A stretch of DNA of 64,000 bases from Clostridium yunnanense (GCF_016595795.1 NZ_JAENHN010000037.1:340980-404979); one strand, 5' to 3'; shown: positions 1 to 8,790, numbered from the stretch's first letter. Made by a program: numbers and translations. The notes: a model not told the origin generated them from the letters alone.

Positions 1-252
1 CTCTATACTATTATTAACACTTTTTATATAGGAATCTTGCTTTATATCATTCACATTGATCTTTACTTTAGGATATTTTTTATTAAATTCTGTAACTTGA
101 TTCTTTAAGTAATCTGTATATGGAGCATAACTCAAGATATTGTACTCATAGCTTACTTCACTGACCACTTTTACTTCTGACTCTTGCTTACATCCGGACA
201 ATAAAAAACTTGTATATAAAACAACCATTAATATTGCAATGCATCTTCGCAT
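1..252 (-). CDS. Lipoprotein, probable solute-binding protein (3' part beyond window)
   Basis: The visible 84 residues are the N-terminus of a secreted lipoprotein. A hydrophobic signal peptide runs to a lipobox LLSGC (Cys about residue 21), followed by a polar linker. The segment NEFNKKYPKVKINV-like (around residues 55-68) matches the start of family 1 extracellular solute-binding proteins, which usually feed ABC importers; this part is inference. The start ATG at 252 is preceded by GAGGTGAAATT, a good ribosome site. The gene continues off the left edge, so its ligand and any transporter genes are not visible. Confidence 0.7.
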   Translation of the reverse strand, partial: MRRCIAILMVVLYTSFLLSGCKQESEVKVVSEVSYEYNILSYAPYTDYLKNQVTEFNKKYPKVKINVNDIKQDSYIKSVNNSIE

Positions 253-613
253 AATTTCACCTCAAATATACTATACACAACATTTCCTCTACATAAAGTT
301 CCAGTAGACTTTACCTACTTTATACTACTTAAGGAAATCTTAAAACCATTTTCTAATATATTATATCATATCCAATTACAATTTCGGAACTAAAACCATC
401 ATTTCCATTATGTTCTACCTTTAGATTATAACCATAGAGCTTCCATCTGAAAAAATCATTTAATTCTAACATTTCACTTATATATCAGTTCCTTCATCTT
501 CCCTTAATTTCAACAGTATTCTTAACCATAACCAAAAATATATAAATAATTAATATCAAGAATTCAATATTCTTAGCATATAATCTTATGAAGTAATTTT
601 TTTGAGGAAGAAT
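253..613. other. Divergent intergenic region
   Basis: These 361 bases separate the leftward lipoprotein gene from the rightward spore-protein gene, so both promoters should lie here. The stretch is very AT-rich. I see no convincing ORF, strong hairpin or repeat. Confidence 0.5.
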
Positions 614-1240
614 ATGATAAAGAATGGAGTCAATATAACTGGCATATGTGATGCTGACCAACTTAGCAGAATTGCTTGTGAACATATAATAACCTTTTCT
701 CACTCTGATTATATATATATAAATAGGCGAAAGCATCCTTTAAACCAATTAATATCAACAAACTTAGCAGTAGACATATCTAACAATCAGAAATTAGAAT
801 TAAAAAAACAATCCATACTACTTATGCAAGGAATAAAACAATTTACTTTAGAATACAGAGACGATAGAAAAAGGCGCTCAGTTATAACAAGAAGCTTACC
901 GTTTACTAAAACTATACTTTTAAAGACTGCTAACTCAACATATAAAAATATTAACTTATACATCATAGACGCTACTATTCAAATGCTAAATCAAGAGGTA
1001 GTACTAGCACAAACTTCTTACTTACTTGCTTTTGATGGAGATGGACTATCCGAAGTCCCACCAATCATTGTTAATAATAATCCTGTAAGTTCTACAAGTA
1101 GTAAAGTTGAACCACCTCCATCATTTGAAGAAAATGTAGAAGTTCCTTCACTAGATAAGATAGCAGACAAAATAAGTATCCCAGAGGAAAATATAGTTAT
1201 CGATAGCAGTAAATTTGATATAGAAGAAGAATTTTTATAG
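614..1240 (+). CDS. DUF3794 (SPOCS)-like protein, probable spore-associated
   Basis: The protein has 208 residues. Residues about 45-130 show alternating beta strands ending in a PFTKTILL segment, which resembles the SPOCS/DUF3794 domain of SipL and clostridial spore-coat proteins. The C-terminal 70 residues are acidic and Pro/Ser-rich and look disordered. The ATG at 614 follows GAGGAAG; an upstream TTG at 602 is less likely. It is separated by 10 bases from the glycosyltransferase gene, so the two form an operon. The family call rests on pattern recognition only; a spore role is inference. Confidence 0.5.
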   Translation: MIKNGVNITGICDADQLSRIACEHIITFSHSDYIYINRRKHPLNQLISTNLAVDISNNQKLELKKQSILLMQGIKQFTLEYRDDRKRRSVITRSLPFTKTILLKTANSTYKNINLYIIDATIQMLNQEVVLAQTSYLLAFDGDGLSEVPPIIVNNNPVSSTSSKVEPPPSFEENVEVPSLDKIADKISIPEENIVIDSSKFDIEEEFL

Positions 1241-1250
1241 GAGGTACAGT

Positions 1251-2354
1251 ATGAATTATTGTATTGATGGATTAGCTGCATCTAAGATGCAAGGAACAGA
1301 TATGTTTTCTTATTCTCGAGAGATTATAAGTCTACTTAACTCTTCAACTACCTTTGATGAAATGCACGCAATTTGGGATCACTTTCCACTAAGCTTTTAT
1401 TGGGAAAGGCTTAAAAATATAGACTTCGTTCCACTCACTATAGATAGAACTAAAAATGATTACTCTAAATTAGTAGATTTTCTTACAGAAAATGATATAA
1501 GTATATATCATTCACCTAACAATGGTTTTAGTATGCCTGAAAAAAAGGTTTGCAAATATATAACAACTATACACACTCTTTATCCAATGGCAGACAAGAA
1601 GAACATAGATGAAAAATACCTAAATAAGTTTATTAAGATGGTTCCAGCAGCCTTGTCCATAAGTGATTCAATAATAGTCAATTCTGAGTTTAGTAAAGAT
1701 GAACTAATTAATTATTTTGAGGTAGACAAAGATAAAATTAATGTTGTATATCCTAAGTGTAGTGAAATATTTAAACCTATGGAAAAAGTCCTATGCAAGA
1801 ACTTTCTAAAGAGAAATTATAAGATTGATTACCCTTACATGCTCTATGTTGGTAGCATAACAGAAAGAAAGAATTTAGAGCTTATAATTGAAATCTTGAA
1901 GCAGGTTAAAACAAAAGAAAATAAAATAAAGCTTGTAATAGCCGGTGACGGTTCTGGTAAGCGATCTGGGTATTTAAATAAATTAAAAAAACTTATAAAT
2001 AAGTACGGATTAGATGATGATGTGATATTCCTCGGACTAGTTAAATACACTCATCTTCCAATCCTCTACAGCGGAGCTTTGTGTGTAGTTGATTTTTCTA
2101 ATTATAACAGCTACCCACTTTCAATTGTTGAAGCTTGCAACTGTAAGGCAGTTGTAATATGCAATAAAACCCCAGTTAACTTAAAAGTTCTTAATAAGTG
2201 TGTAGTCTATGCAGGAAATGATGAAATAGTTGCTATAGCTGATTTTATACAAGGTATGAATGATAACTCTTCCTATAAAAATCAGATAGTAGCTAAATTC
2301 AGCACCCCATTATCTTCTAGTGATGAACAATTATTGAGTATGTATTCATTATAA
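1251..2354 (+). CDS. Glycosyltransferase family 4-like protein
   Basis: The 367-residue protein has the two-lobed GT-B arrangement. The acceptor lobe comes first, with a DSIIVNSEFSKDE segment near residues 140-152. The donor-binding lobe has YVGSITERKNLE (about 200-211), LVIAGDGSG (about 226-234) and the PLSIVEACNCKAVVIC region (about 283-298), equivalent to the E-x7-E sugar-nucleotide site. It should transfer a sugar from a nucleotide donor to an unknown acceptor. GGAGG lies 6 bases before the ATG. Pairing with a SPOCS-like protein suggests a spore-surface glycan, which is inference. No signal peptide is visible, so it should act in the cytoplasm. Confidence 0.8.
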   Translation: MNYCIDGLAASKMQGTDMFSYSREIISLLNSSTTFDEMHAIWDHFPLSFYWERLKNIDFVPLTIDRTKNDYSKLVDFLTENDISIYHSPNNGFSMPEKKVCKYITTIHTLYPMADKKNIDEKYLNKFIKMVPAALSISDSIIVNSEFSKDELINYFEVDKDKINVVYPKCSEIFKPMEKVLCKNFLKRNYKIDYPYMLYVGSITERKNLELIIEILKQVKTKENKIKLVIAGDGSGKRSGYLNKLKKLINKYGLDDDVIFLGLVKYTHLPILYSGALCVVDFSNYNSYPLSIVEACNCKAVVICNKTPVNLKVLNKCVVYAGNDEIVAIADFIQGMNDNSSYKNQIVAKFSTPLSSSDEQLLSMYSL

Positions 2355-2519
2355 TAACAGACTGTTTTTTTATATTATATTTAAACACTTATAAAATATA
2401 GAGTTACTAGCTCAACTATCGAGTTATACGTGCTAGATGCTACTCAGAACCGATATTTTTAAACAAGTATACATTAGGTTTAGATACAGGAATACTTTAT
2501 AAATTTACCACTTCCTATT

Positions 2520-2555
2520 GAAAAAAATATCTTCAAGTTCTCTCACTGAAGATCG
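2520..2555 (-). terminator. Intrinsic terminator after the DUF503 gene
   Basis: On the minus strand ATCTTCA (2547-2553) pairs with TGAAGAT (2529-2535) across an 11-base loop, followed by a run of T residues. It lies downstream of the DUF503 gene. Confidence 0.7.
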
Positions 2556-2599
2556 TTGAGGTTTTGAAAATACTTTTCAAGTAGAGGTGGTATCTTTTT

Positions 2600-2881
2600 T
2601 TAAAGTATTTCAATATTGATATCTTCTACCTCCGCTTCAGTATTATCATATATAAAGTCTACGACCTCATTTAAGGAATTGTTTGCATGACTTGAGCTAT
2701 TACTTACCGTTGCTATTCCTAAAACCAAAAGCTTATGATTGTCCTGGTGCTCAACTTCGCTTATAGAAACATTAAACTTGTTTTTCACTCTTTGAATTAA
2801 GCTTTTAGCTACCATTCTTTTTTCCTTTAAAGATTTAGCCCATGGTATTCTTATCGTTACTTCAGCAGTTCCTACTATCAT
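2600..2881 (-). CDS. DUF503 family protein (YlxP-like)
   Basis: A complete 93-residue DUF503 protein. Diagnostic features are the N-terminal MIVGTAEVTIRIP strand, the SLKEKRMVAKSLIQRVKNKFNVSISEVE segment (about residues 16-43) and the C-terminal acidic strand. The family has a ferredoxin-like alpha/beta fold and is widespread in Firmicutes; Bacillus YlxP sits in the nusA-infB-rbfA region and has been linked to ribosome maturation. Here it stands alone, leftward, with its own terminator. The start follows AGGAGATATT. Confidence 0.85.
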   Translation of the reverse strand: MIVGTAEVTIRIPWAKSLKEKRMVAKSLIQRVKNKFNVSISEVEHQDNHKLLVLGIATVSNSSSHANNSLNEVVDFIYDNTEAEVEDINIEIL

Positions 2882-2971
2882 AATATCTCCTTAAAGTACC
2901 ATGTTAAAATTATATCTTTACTTTTTACTTAACTAAGCCTAGTATTTACCTTTTTGTCTTTTATATACTTA

Positions 2972-4006
2972 TTATATACATACTTTCTTTAGTAAAGGTA
3001 TCTTACTTACTAAAAATACTGTAATTAACGATATCATAAAAATCAAAAGTGCTTGCACTGGCGATCCGAGTAAAGGGTGGATAAATGTTGGAGTTATATT
3101 AATACCGAACATTTTAATGACAAAGCTATACAGTATCAGGTTATGTATTAAAAAAATACCATAAGTTAAGCTTGATATGTTTACAATTAAAATATATGCT
3201 TTATCAGTAATCCTATCTTGAATAAAATTGTTTACATATATAGAAATATAAAATATACTTACTGTAATAATTAGCTGCGTTATTGACATCTCACTAATAA
3301 GAGGTATTTTAATTAGTGCACTTGTCAAAAACATTGAACTATTTATCATTGTAAGTACTATTACTGTAGAAGCTAATATTGCCAGCACCTTCTTAAAAAT
3401 GTCCTTTGAGAAAGGTACTCTTCTCATAGCATAGCCTATAATTATATATCCCCACCAATCAGAAAATACAAATGTTATAGGAATTCCATAGTTAAAATTC
3501 CTAAGTATAGGATTTATGATACAAAGAACAAACCACACAGAAATTATATATAATAAATCTTTATTGCTTAGTTTGTCCACAAATTTCCTTAAAAATGGGG
3601 TGCATATATATACCCCTATAACATAATATACATACCAGAAATGAGTGTATATGCTATTAGTTAGAAATAACTTCACTATATCATATCCAATTTTCATTGT
3701 AGTAAACATGTTTAAATATAAAATATAAATAATACCCCAAAATAAATATGGAATTAGAACTCTATTAAATTTCTTAGAAAAAAAAGCTTTATACCCCTTA
3801 TCCTTATAGTTAAATAAAAAATATCCAGTTATTAAAAAGAAAAAAGGTAGTGCAGTATATGATATGCTTCTAAGAATTGAAATTGTCCTAAAATTATCTT
3901 TTGCAATAATCGAACCATAACTATCTGTTACATGTCTTAAGATAACTAAAAAGCATGCAACTATTCTAAGAATTTCTAATCCAATTACTCTGTTTTTATT
4001 TGACAT
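2972..4006 (-). CDS. Acyltransferase 3 family membrane protein
   Basis: The 344-residue integral membrane protein has about ten hydrophobic segments. An N-terminal RVIGLEILRIVACFLVILRHV motif carries the conserved Arg/His of the acyltransferase 3 (OafA/YrhL) family. Such enzymes O-acetylate or succinylate exported glycans. The start is placed at the ATG at 4006 because GGGGGAAA lies about 10 bases upstream; 18 extra codons upstream are poorly supported. It is monocistronic, just outside the island border. The substrate is unknown. Confidence 0.8.
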   Translation of the reverse strand: MSNKNRVIGLEILRIVACFLVILRHVTDSYGSIIAKDNFRTISILRSISYTALPFFFLITGYFLFNYKDKGYKAFFSKKFNRVLIPYLFWGIIYILYLNMFTTMKIGYDIVKLFLTNSIYTHFWYVYYVIGVYICTPFLRKFVDKLSNKDLLYIISVWFVLCIINPILRNFNYGIPITFVFSDWWGYIIIGYAMRRVPFSKDIFKKVLAILASTVIVLTMINSSMFLTSALIKIPLISEMSITQLIITVSIFYISIYVNNFIQDRITDKAYILIVNISSLTYGIFLIHNLILYSFVIKMFGINITPTFIHPLLGSPVQALLIFMISLITVFLVSKIPLLKKVCI

Positions 4007-4243
4007 TTTAAAACATTTCCCCCTAAATACTCCGTTATAAGTTACCTTATGCAACATCACTTTTTGTAAAAATATTATACAATTGCACTTTTCTTCATAA
4101 ATATATCATGTAATTACATTATTGTATATATCTTTTCGTTCCTATTAATCTATACAGAGATATACTTCTTCGAACAGAAATCTACCTTTAAAACTCTCAA
4201 GGTTTCTTCCCATACCTACAGCATGAAAAGTTCGTAAAAACAA

Positions 4244-4285
4244 AAAAAATCTAAGATCCACAATCGTGTAAACCTTAGATTTATT
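4244..4285 (-). terminator. Displaced terminator of the tRNA-Glu locus
   Basis: AATCTAAG (4249-4256) pairs with CTTAGATT (4274-4281), and the minus strand continues into a T-run. It lies just outside the left att repeat, where the original downstream terminator of tRNA-Glu would be after integration. Confidence 0.65.
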
Positions 4286-4288
4286 TAC

Positions 4289-4325
4289 TATGGTAGCCCG
4301 TAGGGGGATCGAACCCCTGATTCCA
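4289..4325. repeat. Left attachment site (37-bp tRNA-Glu 3' fragment)
   Basis: The bases are identical to 43351-43387 and contain the tRNA acceptor 3' strand, T arm and variable region. The match stops abruptly at both edges (C versus A on the left, A versus C on the right). No tRNA 5' half follows, so this is a displaced fragment and not a functional tRNA. Confidence 0.9.
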
Positions 4326-4427
4326 AACCACACTTAATTTATCCGTCCAAATCCATTCATATCTAAGGATTCTACTAGTCTTAATTTCTATATTCTATCA
4401 TATTTTTTCATAGCATTTCAAGGCTTT

Positions 4428-4456
4428 TGTGGGAAAGGTGTGGGAACTATGTGGAA
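4428..4456 (+). other. Candidate integrase arm-type sites, left end
   Basis: TGTGGGAA occurs at 4428 and 4439, with a variant TGTGGAA at 4450, so three sites are spaced exactly 11 bases apart. The same motif with the same spacing and orientation lies at the right end (43282 and 43293). One helical turn of spacing near both att sites is typical of arm-binding sites of tyrosine integrases. Confidence 0.55.
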
Positions 4457-4462
4457 CAAAAA

Positions 4463-4771
4463 TTACTTAGATGCTTGCTCTGTATCTACATCGCTTATTG
4501 TAAGGAAGTTATTGAATGCACCGATTGTTTTTATTTTTTCACTTCCGATTTTAGTATTATAACTACTGAAAATTACAAAATTATTAGATGTAGTTGTATT
4601 ATTTACTACAGTATCACCAAGTAAAATTATAAATCCTTTTTCTAATAAAGAATGGCTCTTTTGAGATGACTCTTTAACCCAGTTTATATAATCTCCCTTA
4701 GTTGGGTTAGTAAAAGTAGCTATACTTAATAAAACTAATATAATAGAAATTACTATACCTATCTTCCTCAT
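4463..4771 (-). CDS. DUF4359-like small secreted or membrane protein
   Basis: A 102-residue protein with an N-terminal hydrophobic segment (MRKIGIVISIILVLLSIA) followed by TNPTKGDYINWVKE, the signature opening of DUF4359 proteins. The remainder is polar with a short hydrophobic patch (GFIILLGD). It is either exported or anchored with an extracellular C-terminus. AGAGGTGGTGA precedes the ATG. It is the first gene inside the left att site and is transcribed toward that end. Its function is unknown. Confidence 0.65.
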   Translation of the reverse strand: MRKIGIVISIILVLLSIATFTNPTKGDYINWVKESSQKSHSLLEKGFIILLGDTVVNNTTTSNNFVIFSSYNTKIGSEKIKTIGAFNNFLTISDVDTEQASK

Positions 4772-5007
4772 GAAAAATCACCACCTCTCTGTTTATGGTT
4801 ATTTTATCCATGAGTGTTTCTTTTATTCAATCAAAACTTTAACTAAATCTACTGTTAAATTTTCATAGAGCAGTTCACATCTTACTCTAATATATTTAAA
4901 TATATTATTAAAATTACGATGATATCATCAAATTGCATTTATGTTTTAGCATTAAGGTCACTATTCTTTCATATAATATAATTGATAATTCTATATAGGT
5001 AAAATAA

Positions 5008-5730
5008 ATGTATACTTGTATCGATTCAAATAATAAAATTTATACTGTTGATCAGTACTGCCTGTTAAAAAAAACAAATAAAGAACCTCAAATAATCATG
5101 TGTCCATTTTGTAGAAATAATTTATTTTTGAGAGCTGAAAACTCTCAAGAAAAGACTCACTTTTGTCATAAGAAAAACACATCTTGTTCTAGCGTCGATT
5201 ATAAAAAGTTATTCGACTCATCTAGCCGTAAGAAGACTACAGAAGAAATTTTACAAATAAAACTAGAAATCATTAGATCTTCGTATCGAATTTTCAAAAG
5301 TATTGAGCAGCAATTTGCTATTAACATTACTGAAGAAATGTATATAACAATTTTTTCAAAGCTTTTAGATAAAAAAGTGCTTAATCTACTAAATATTACT
5401 CCAAATCACATTCCTTATATATGGGTAAATGAATTAGGTTACTATGAAAACACAAGTTATCTGTATACAAATTTAGGAAATGTAAATCTTGCTAAGGTAT
5501 GGAATCTTTCTAGTAAAAAAGATAGCGTTATATGTATCAGCGAAGATAAAAATGGTTATGCATGTACATCAATAGTAGAAGTTGATCTAGATTGCTTAAA
5601 TATACTTTCTAATAGAATACCAATATGGTTTTTATCTAAAACAATACCATCTTTATTAGAAATAATTAATTTAGAAACTTCTCAGTCAGAAAATCTATTG
5701 AAAGAACTTCTTAATACTTGTGAGTATTGA
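5008..5730 (+). CDS. Unknown protein with CoiA-like N-terminal zinc finger
   Basis: The 240-residue protein has a Cys/His cluster MCPFCRNNLFLRAE..THFCHKKNTSC (about residues 31-60). This resembles the zinc-finger start of competence protein CoiA and related nuclease-associated domains. The remaining 180 residues are helical and not recognised; no nuclease motif is obvious, so function cannot be assigned. The ribosome site is weak (AGGT before the ATG). It stands alone before the long hairpin-rich noncoding region. Confidence 0.6.
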   Translation: MYTCIDSNNKIYTVDQYCLLKKTNKEPQIIMCPFCRNNLFLRAENSQEKTHFCHKKNTSCSSVDYKKLFDSSSRKKTTEEILQIKLEIIRSSYRIFKSIEQQFAINITEEMYITIFSKLLDKKVLNLLNITPNHIPYIWVNELGYYENTSYLYTNLGNVNLAKVWNLSSKKDSVICISEDKNGYACTSIVEVDLDCLNILSNRIPIWFLSKTIPSLLEIINLETSQSENLLKELLNTCEY

Positions 5731-6071
5731 CTTGCACGTAATTTTCATTATGCAATTCAACATGTCACACAGATAGCTTCAATTAACTAATATATTTTGT
5801 GGTTACAATATATCGAACGCTACTTATTATACTATATATGAATAACTGTATTCATTGCGAACTATATAAATCTTAAGTTTTTAAAGAAGTGATTTCCCTC
5901 CACAATTGCTCTCCCTAATCCTGTATTCCTCTCCAGCGAGCAAAGATGGCTGAAAATCACCTTTCATTAAACTATCCCACCCTGTATTTTTGCTAATAAA
6001 CTCTGCCTATTTCCTCCACCCACAGCATTATATATGTCTTTCTCATCAGCATTCCTATGTGGTCCTTATAT

Positions 6072-6166
6072 GAGGAAAGTTTGGATATGCACTACCTAGT
6101 CTTTAATATCCTTAGCTAACTATCACTCACTAACTTAAGACTAGAAAGCGCATATCCAAACTCTTT
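6072..6166. repeat. Hairpin repeat, AGGAAAGTTTG family, copy 1
   Basis: AGTTTGGATATGC (6078-6090) pairs perfectly with 6150-6162, and inside it CTAGTCTT (6096-6103) pairs perfectly with 6137-6144. The flanks GAGGAAAG and CTCTTTAT are shared with copies at 6904 and 13608. Confidence 0.7.
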
Positions 6167-6586
6167 ATTTTATATTCTCTTAGATACAAGCTAACTTTTA
6201 TCTACCCACAACCCTCCCCGTATATTTGCTTATTTTAACTCCCATTATTGTTCCGCAAATCTTCCATGCTACCTTTACATTGCTTTCATTTCATACTTAA
6301 ATCATTTCATATTTCTAAAACCTTATTTTCATAGTACATATATATTGCTATAGCTATTCCTATATATACTCGTTATGCACGCTAATCCAGCAAGCTGGCG
6401 TGACAATCATGTGCTAAAGCGCTATTTTTGCGTAACATATTTCCTATAACTACACTAAACGCACTATTTATAGTCAATACTCCATATGTTAATTCTACTA
6501 AAAGTGACCTTTCCAATATTGGATCTACTATTGCTATGGCTTTTTATAATGTAATCTTTTTCAATTATTCTTTAACTATCGCTCGA

Positions 6587-6623
6587 TAAATTTTTCTCCC
6601 CCACCCACCCACAGAAAAATTTA
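6587..6623. repeat. 11-bp hairpin with C-rich loop
   Basis: TAAATTTTTCT (6587-6597) pairs perfectly with AGAAAAATTTA (6613-6623). The 15-base loop is almost pure C with A spacers; on the minus strand it is GTGGGTGGGTGGGGG, which could form a G-rich fold. Confidence 0.7.
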
Positions 6624-6634
6624 CCGGCCTTTTT

Positions 6635-6710
6635 GCTTTTGTTTTGATGTATAACCTTTCACTCTACCACCCACACTCCGTGAAAGCTATTCATCAAAAC
6701 TACTAAAAGC
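6635..6710. repeat. Three-tier hairpin with CCACCCAC loop
   Basis: Three perfect stems are nested: GCTTTT (6635-6640)/AAAAGC (6705-6710), GTTTTGATG (6641-6649)/CATCAAAAC (6692-6700) and CTTTCAC (6656-6662)/GTGAAAG (6680-6686). The terminal loop holds ACCACCCACAC, close to the loop of the preceding hairpin. Confidence 0.7.
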
Positions 6711-6790
6711 CATTGATATTATTAACTCAAATTGAACTTCTACTTACTTTGCTAAAGCTCTATTCATGCACTGCTATATTCCTGTACTAA

Positions 6791-6872
6791 AAAAGAGCTT
6801 CTTATATATTCCGAACCAACTTAACTACATTCTTTCGCTAAGTTAGTTTCTTCATATATATAAAGCTCTTTT
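6791..6872. repeat. Nested hairpin
   Basis: AAAAGAGCTT (6791-6800) pairs perfectly with 6863-6872. TATATAT (6803-6809) continues the stem with 6854-6860, and AACTTA/TAAGTT forms an inner stem. Confidence 0.65.
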
Positions 6873-6903
6873 GATATTTAAACTACTTTTATACTATGCA
6901 CTA

Positions 6904-7005
6904 AAGGAAAGTTTGGACAAGCGACCATGCAGCCTTTATAACTTCTTTGAAACTAATCATTGTAGAAGTAGAACCTGTAAAGTCTGCAAGAAGCTAGTCC
7001 AAATT
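6904..7005. repeat. Hairpin repeat, AGGAAAGTTTG family, copy 2
   Basis: The opening AGGAAAGTTTGGACAAGC is shared with the other copies. TTTGGAC (6912-6918) pairs with 6997-7003, ACTTCT (6941-6946) with 6964-6969, and GCAG-CCTTTA with TAAAG-CTGC with one mismatch. Confidence 0.65.
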
Positions 7006-7215
7006 TTTTAATTGTAATATTATCTACATACTTATGCTTGCTGTTTTAACTCTCCTATTAAGTATTTGTTTACTTTCTCCAATAGGATAACTTGTTGAAC
7101 TTTTAGCATAGCTCACAGCTCCATTGGTTTATTTATTATGATAATTTTAATCCGTGCAGAATTTAAACATGCCTATGTATATTAATAATGATGAAATGTT
7201 AATAGGAGGATTAAT

Positions 7216-7563
7216 ATGGCTAAAGTTATAAATTTAAAATCTCGTAATCATCTAGGTGGAAATGATTATAAAGAAAATGATGAATTAGCAAGCAAGAAAG
7301 GAAAATATATAGGGGCACTTCCATTAAAAGTTGCTACTGAACTTAGAGAACTTCAAGATATTCTTATTATTGAACAAATAAAGATTAATCAACTTGTTGA
7401 TGAATTTGAGGAACACTTTGCACAGTATATTCACGAAATAAACGCTATACTGGGGAAAAATAACCATGTTATTAAATCTTATAATTATGAAACCGAAAAT
7501 TTATTAATCGGAGAAGATGGTCATATGTGGATAGTAAAAAATAGTTATTTTGAAAGGAGGTGA
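7216..7563 (+). CDS. Hypothetical protein, first gene of a small operon
   Basis: The 115-residue protein is not recognised. It has a basic N-terminus, a hydrophobic/helical stretch GKYIGALPLKVATELRELQDILIIEQIKINQLVDEFEEHF (about residues 29-68) that could form a coiled coil or a ribbon-helix-helix-like fold, and a C-terminal beta-like end. AGGAGG lies before the ATG. Its stop codon overlaps the ribosome site of the next small gene, so the two are co-translated. Confidence 0.6.
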   Translation: MAKVINLKSRNHLGGNDYKENDELASKKGKYIGALPLKVATELRELQDILIIEQIKINQLVDEFEEHFAQYIHEINAILGKNNHVIKSYNYETENLLIGEDGHMWIVKNSYFERR

Positions 7564-7567
7564 AAAT

Positions 7568-7705
7568 ATGGAACTTAATAATCAAGAACTCTCAGAAGAA
7601 ATTATTGAAAAACTTAAAAAAATGAAACAAGAAGCAATCGAAGAAATGGTAAGAAGAGGATGGGATAGAGAGAAAGCAGAAGCTCAGGCAGAGGCCTTTT
7701 CATAA
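7568..7705 (+). CDS. Small acidic helical protein (45 aa)
   Basis: A short ORF with a near-perfect ribosome site, GAAAGGAGGTGA, 6 bases before the ATG; that site overlaps the end of the preceding gene. The product is a highly charged amphipathic helix ending in RRGWDREKAEAQAEAFS. No family is recognised. Strong initiation signals and tight coupling to 7216-7563 argue it is real. Confidence 0.6.
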   Translation: MELNNQELSEEIIEKLKKMKQEAIEEMVRRGWDREKAEAQAEAFS

Positions 7706-7786
7706 AAAAATCCTTTGTTATTGAAAGCAAAATTCTTACTCTTATACAAATAACTTTTCAACCTAAATTTAGAAGGAGGCCCTTAT

Positions 7787-8425
7787 ATGCAAAATGTAAA
7801 GGAAAATAATTATGGAAGTGGAGCTGTTGTATCATTCATTCTTGGAATAATAGGTTTAATAGCATGGATTATACCTATTATCGGTGCACCTATAACAATT
7901 GTAGGATTAATCTTAGGTATTAAAAAAAGAAATAGTAAAAATAAAGGACTCGCTATTACAGGAATAATATTATGCATAATTGGATTATTAGGAACAGTTA
8001 TAAATGCTTCCATTGGAGCATATAAGGGAGCAAATGGCACTGTCAATAGAAGTTCCAATACAACTTCAAGTTTCAACACAATATCAAAGTCCAATTTGTC
8101 AGGTCAGGTTATTTTTTGTGAAAAAATCGATAACAATCTTAATCCAATAAACTCATCAACAACTTTTTCAGCAGGACAAGTCTACGTTAAGTTTGTAACA
8201 CCTGCTACATTTAAAACTACAAAAATTAAAATAGCTATCTATTACGAAAATGGTACTACTGAAAGTATCGTTGATAGTAAGGATGAACAAGTAAATCAAG
8301 ATTGGAATACATTTGCAATCCCCATAAAATTAACAAACCCAGGAAAATACAAAATCGTCCTCACACGTTTATCTGATTCATCTAATGATATAAACCTAGG
8401 CGAAGGAGAAGTTACAATTAAATAA
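7787..8425 (+). CDS. DUF4190 membrane protein with extracellular beta domain
   Basis: The protein has 212 residues. Residues 10-80 hold two hydrophobic hairpins (VVSFILGIIGLIAWIIPIIGAPITIVGLILGIKKR and a second ITGIILCIIGLLGTVI), the DUF4190 pattern of Gly-rich transmembrane segments. A Ser/Asn-rich linker (about 90-105) leads to a C-terminal domain of about 105 residues with alternating strands, probably Ig-like and outside the cell. AGAAGGAGG precedes the ATG. The function is unknown; a role as a surface binding protein is inference. Confidence 0.7.
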   Translation: MQNVKENNYGSGAVVSFILGIIGLIAWIIPIIGAPITIVGLILGIKKRNSKNKGLAITGIILCIIGLLGTVINASIGAYKGANGTVNRSSNTTSSFNTISKSNLSGQVIFCEKIDNNLNPINSSTTFSAGQVYVKFVTPATFKTTKIKIAIYYENGTTESIVDSKDEQVNQDWNTFAIPIKLTNPGKYKIVLTRLSDSSNDINLGEGEVTIK

Positions 8426-8594
8426 CCAATACTAATTAATACATTTTTCAGTTGTTCAACCATAAAAATAATCTTTTTTTCAAACATAATGCTGTTATTG
8501 TAATGTCACAAAAATATAAATTTCACCGGATCGTATTTAGTTATTCCTATTCCTCCGTCAACCGTGGCGAACAAGCGCTATCTTCCCAAAAAAA

Positions 8595-8640
8595 CTCACT
8601 AAAATGGCTCTAGAATAACCTGCTAGAGCCATTGATTTTG
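8595..8640 (-). terminator. Terminator after the 8791-9480 gene
   Basis: AATGGCTCTAG pairs perfectly with CTAGAGCCATT (about 8603-8632). On the minus strand the hairpin is followed by TTTTAGTGAGTTTTTTT. The remainder of the 365-base gap (8426-8790) shows no gene. Confidence 0.65.
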
Positions 8641-8790
8641 AGATAGAAAAATGAATTTACAAGGTAGATAAGTATATGTCTATTATAACTGTTTTGCAAT
8701 TGCTCTAAATCACCTTTTTCTAGACTCATTCTATGATTAATACTAATTTTCATTAGTGTTTATAATAATGTTAAGATTTCTACTTACATG

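Larger units (their letters stand above)
5731..7215. other. 1.5-kb gene-free region packed with hairpins
   Basis: No ORF of note occurs on either strand. From 5889 to 7003 nested imperfect hairpins follow one another with short gaps: stems at 5889-5895/5954-5960, 6078-6090/6150-6162, 6434-6440/6484-6490, 6587-6597/6613-6623, 6635-6649/6692-6710, 6791-6800/6863-6872 and 6912-6918/6997-7003. Most have a second inner stem. Loops are unusually C-rich, with CCACCCAC repeated. This is unlike ordinary clostridial intergenic DNA. Confidence 0.7.

Noticed and set aside
4145..4333. Leftward 62-codon frame over the left att site
   Set aside because: It spans the displaced tRNA fragment and a terminator and has no ribosome site.
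4427..4624. Plus-strand 65-codon frame
   Set aside because: It overlaps the arm-site repeats and the antisense of the DUF4359-like gene and lacks a ribosome site.
5888..7004. CRISPR array
   Set aside because: The hairpin units differ in sequence, length and spacing, and no cas genes are present; it is not a repeat-spacer array.
5888..7004. Integron attC array
   Set aside because: No integrase of that class, no conserved RYYYAAC/GTTRRRY ends and no cassettes between the hairpins.
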